From Myxococcota bacterium (GTDB taxonomy: Bacteria; Myxococcota_A; UBA9160; UBA4427): a stretch of DNA of 64,000 nucleotides. Below the pieces are notes generated by a model, which searched no databases, had not been told where the DNA came from, and was given only the letters and a program-made list of their open reading frames with translations. Below are positions 61,774-64,000 of this stretch, piece after piece (the first letter of the stretch is position 1; each line of letters opens with the position of its first letter). The stretch lies in assembly GCA_041389495.1 (NCBI GenBank), contig JAWKRT010000001.1, forward strand, positions 868,001-932,000, written 5' to 3'. The position numbers and the translations under genes are program-made.

Positions 61774-62619
61774 CTAGATCCCGTCGAAGTTGCCCGTGAC
61801 CGGCGCCTCGCTGGCGGCGCCGACCGTGTACGGGAAGTTGCCGGCGTCGGGCGCGCCGCTCGTGTTCGCGTTGCGCAGGAAGAACTTCTTGAGCGCCGCG
61901 ACGTAGAGCCCGACGGTGTCGTCGCCGTCGCCGTCCCAGTCGCCGATCAGCGGCGCCTGCACGGGCTGCCCGACGGAGTAGACGAAGTTGCCCGCGTCCG
62001 GCGAGCCCGTCGAGTTCGAGTTGCGCAGGAAGAACTTGTTGATCGCCGCGACGTGGAGCCCGACGGTGTCGTCGCCGTCGCCGTCCCAGTCGCCCGTCAC
62101 CGGCACTTCGTTCGCCTGACCGACGGTGTACGTGAAGAGCGCATCCGGCGCGCCGCTCGCGTTCGTGTTGCGCAGGAAGAACCGGCCGAGGCTGGGGACG
62201 TAGACGCCGATCGTGTCGTCGCCGTCGCCGTCCCAGTCGCCGACGACCGGGATCTCACCCGCCTGGCCGACGCTGAACTTGAACGCCGGAACGTCGGGCG
62301 CGCCCGCGCTGTTGCTGTTCCGGAGGAAGAAGCGCTGGTTCGACGGGACGTAGACGCCGGGCGTGTCCGTTCCGTCGCCGTCCCAGTCGCCCATCAGCGT
62401 GATCTCTCCGGCCTGGCCGACGGTGTAGTTGAACGCCGTGATCTCGGGCGCGCCGCCGCTCAGCGTGTTGCGGAGGAAGAAGCGGCTGAGCGTCGTGTTC
62501 ACGACGCCGACCGAGTCGCCGCTCGGCCCGCCGCCGGGCCCCGCGAGCGATGCATCGAACGAGAGGATGGAGCAGAGCGCGGCCACAGCCGAAGCCGTGC
62601 AGAACTGTCGAAGCTTCAT
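61774..62619 (-). CDS. Secreted Asp-rich tandem-repeat (FG-GAP/VCBS-like) protein
   Basis: A 281-residue secreted protein: signal peptide MKLRQFCTASAVAALC to about residue 31, then five repeats of about 49 residues. Each has a FFLRN strand, a SNSxGAPD turn, a VGQAxE strand and the calcium-loop-like GDWDGDGDDT. The fifth copy ends early as GNFDGI. The layout fits a beta-propeller or integrin-alpha-like structure. No catalytic residue is seen; a surface adhesin or scaffold is likely. ATG at 62619 follows AGGAG; longer versions upstream lack the signal peptide. Confidence 0.82.
   Translation of the reverse strand: MKLRQFCTASAVAALCSILSFDASLAGPGGGPSGDSVGVVNTTLSRFFLRNTLSGGAPEITAFNYTVGQAGEITLMGDWDGDGTDTPGVYVPSNQRFFLRNSNSAGAPDVPAFKFSVGQAGEIPVVGDWDGDGDDTIGVYVPSLGRFFLRNTNASGAPDALFTYTVGQANEVPVTGDWDGDGDDTVGLHVAAINKFFLRNSNSTGSPDAGNFVYSVGQPVQAPLIGDWDGDGDDTVGLYVAALKKFFLRNANTSGAPDAGNFPYTVGAASEAPVTGNFDGI
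61780..62520 (-). repeat. Five tandem ~150-bp repeats within the secreted-repeat gene
   Basis: The DNA for the GDWDGDGDDT loop recurs at 61921, 62071, 62218 and about 62368, that is every 147-150 bp, with near-identical short blocks. The high DNA-level similarity suggests recent duplication, or active recombination. Confidence 0.8.
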
Positions 62620-62817
62620 CGAACGACTCCTGTTCAACGTCCGGACGCCGGCACTGGGCACGCGTCCGCGCGAAGGTCGGACATCACGAGCATCGCAACG
62701 CGCGCCAGAATACCCGGTTCCCGTCGCAGAATACACCCCGAACCCCGTGCCGCGGCGCGTCGAATCGATGTCGGTGGAGTCGTCGACGCGCGTCGGCGAA
62801 GCGGACGACGCGCGCGA

Positions 62818-64000
62818 TCACTCTCCGTAGCCGAGCGCCCGGAGCTGCTCGATCGGCACCCCGCCGCTCGGCGGCTCCGCCTCGGCGCGGCCGTACTCGC
62901 CAGGAAGCGTCCCGGGGAGCGGCAGGGATTCGGCGCGGGACAGCGGGGCCGACCATGCGGCGGAGGGGCGCGCTCGGAGGGGATCGCCGGTCGCGAGGTC
63001 GTGGAGCTCGCCTGCGTCCGCGCGCAGGTCGTACGCCTGGGGCGCCGTCGACACGCGGTCCCGGAGCTCGGCCGGAACGCGCGACCGGGCATCGCCGGCG
63101 GGATAGCCCGCGGCGATCACCTTCCACCGCCGGTCGCGCACGTAGCGCGCACCCGTGTGCACGGCCTCGCCGCGGACCCTCTCCTTGGCGGGCTGCTCGC
63201 CGCGCACGCGCGCGAGCACGTCCGACCCCGACACGCCGGGCTCGGCGGGCAGACCGACCGCCGCCAGGACGGTCGGAAGCAGATCGACCTGCTCGACGAG
63301 CTCGTCGGAGCGTCCCGTGGCGACCGCGTGTGGGAGCTTCACGACGAGCGGCACGCGGATCACCTCGTCGTGGAGCGAGAACGTGTGGCCGACGAAGTCG
63401 CCGCGCTCGAACAGCGTTTCGCCGTGGTCGGAGGTCACGATGACGAGCGCGCCGTCCCAGACTCCGATCTCGCGCAGCCGGTCGAAGAGCGCGCCGAGCG
63501 TGCGATCCGTCGATCGGACCCCCTCGTCGTAGCCGCGGACCATCGCCTCGCGCGACGGGTACCGGTCGAGCGCCAGGTAGCGCAGCGCGGGAATCGCGCG
63601 CAGCGCGCGCCACGCGCCACTGGACCCGGCGGCGTCGTCGCCCGCATCCGCGCGACGAACGCCCGGATACGGGCCGTGGATGTCGTACGTGTGGACGAAC
63701 AGGAACGTCGGCCGCCTCGGCGCGGCGCCGAGCGCGTCGAAGATCGTCGGGAGCATGCTCGGGAGTCCGACGCGGGTGTGCTCGACCCACGTCTCGAAGC
63801 CGCGCGCGATCCCGTGTCCGCGGTGCACGATTCCACCCGCGGTGAAGGCGAGCGTCCGGTAGCCGGCGTCGCGAAGGCGCGATGCGAGCGTCGGCGGCGC
63901 GTCGGACATCGGGAACAGCGGGGCGTCGTGGCCGGCGCGGTGCTCGCTCGGATAGAGGCCCGTGAACATCGACGCATGCGTCGCGAGCGTGTACGGCGCG
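62818..64000 (-). CDS. Sulfatase-fold enzyme, 5' end beyond window
   Basis: 394 residues of a sulfatase-like protein; the N-terminus is cut off by the window end. The visible start reads YTLATHASMFTGLYPSEH, where the nucleophile position before ATH is Thr or Leu rather than Cys/Ser. Further ligands are FVHTYDIHGPYPG and VIVTSDHGETLFERG. The C-terminus LRALGYGE matches the LRELGYGE end of the sulfatase at 58904-60343, so the two are paralogues. It lies 199 nt from the repeat-protein gene on the same strand. Confidence 0.87.
   Translation of the reverse strand, partial: APYTLATHASMFTGLYPSEHRAGHDAPLFPMSDAPPTLASRLRDAGYRTLAFTAGGIVHRGHGIARGFETWVEHTRVGLPSMLPTIFDALGAAPRRPTFLFVHTYDIHGPYPGVRRADAGDDAAGSSGAWRALRAIPALRYLALDRYPSREAMVRGYDEGVRSTDRTLGALFDRLREIGVWDGALVIVTSDHGETLFERGDFVGHTFSLHDEVIRVPLVVKLPHAVATGRSDELVEQVDLLPTVLAAVGLPAEPGVSGSDVLARVRGEQPAKERVRGEAVHTGARYVRDRRWKVIAAGYPAGDARSRVPAELRDRVSTAPQAYDLRADAGELHDLATGDPLRARPSAAWSAPLSRAESLPLPGTLPGEYGRAEAEPPSGGVPIEQLRALGYGE

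Noticed and set aside
1..64000. CRISPR array or toxin-antitoxin system
   Set aside because: No regularly spaced repeats with unique spacers; the small XRE gene has no toxin partner.

Overview
This is a chromosomal segment of a very GC-rich (roughly 70-75 % by eye) Gram-negative bacterium. Double-membrane features are plain: several lipoproteins with lipoboxes, a TolC-type outer-membrane factor in an RND efflux operon, and a BamE-like lipoprotein. The mix of Baeyer-Villiger monooxygenases, many short-chain dehydrogenases, phosphotransferase-family proteins, a TIGR03619-like LLM flavoprotein, a Rieske oxygenase, a P450, an ERG4/ERG24-type sterol reductase, a FHA-GAF adenylate cyclase and TMTC-like membrane proteins resembles Myxococcota or 'Binatota'-type (former deltaproteobacterial) genomes. 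That placement is inference. No integrase, transposase, phage gene or CRISPR array was seen.

Layout. (1) 1-4.8 kb: a truncated phosphotransferase, two SDRs, an SMP-30 lactonase-like protein and a hydroxyisobutyrate-dehydrogenase-like reductase. (2) 4.8-7.7 kb: an envelope island of four lipoproteins on the minus strand, three of them divergent paralogues and one BamE-like, plus a separate plus-strand lipoprotein. (3) 7.7-16.8 kb: a catabolic block with a HAPMO-like BVMO, an atypical phosphotransferase, a KshA/DAF-36-like Rieske oxygenase, a zinc alcohol dehydrogenase, an NTF2-like protein, a DUF1214 protein and a second BVMO. (4) 16.8-23.1 kb: a decayed gene followed by a three-gene heavy-metal-type RND operon. 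(5) 23.3-30.0 kb: a molybdopterin oxidoreductase next to an ERG24/ERG4-like sterol reductase, a sulfotransferase, an SDR and a TetR regulator. (6) 30.7-36.5 kb: tRNA-Arg(TCG), a P450, a surface-carbohydrate protein, then an LLM flavoprotein, VOC protein and secernin-type peptidase in a row, and a small XRE regulator.

(7) 36.7-43.9 kb: tRNA-His, tRNA-Arg(TCT), a TMTC-like membrane TPR protein ending in hairpins, a SirB1-like protein, a TM2-like protein, DAHP synthase, a crotonase and an acetylornithine-type aminotransferase. (8) 43.9-50.4 kb: a likely cAMP module (FHA-GAF-class III cyclase translationally adjacent to a TPR-double cNMP-binding protein), a GNAT, an E2-like acyltransferase domain coupled to a TetR regulator, and a response regulator. 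(9) 50.5-53.9 kb: ketopantoate reductase-like, M20 peptidase and quinone-oxidoreductase-like genes. (10) 54.0-55.8 kb: amt-glnK behind a textbook sigma-54 promoter. (11) 56-64 kb: a surface/extracellular block with a coiled-coil methyltransferase, a GT-C-like membrane protein, two sulfatase-fold enzymes with Thr at the nucleophile position, an SGNH-like protein and a secreted protein made of five Asp-rich repeats.

The points most worth following are the three-paralogue lipoprotein operon, the sterol-reductase/molybdoenzyme pair with the sterol-type Rieske oxygenase some 12 kb away, the E2-like acyltransferase whose catalytic His has become Glu, the divergent RND motif, and the adenylate cyclase/cNMP-receptor pair.
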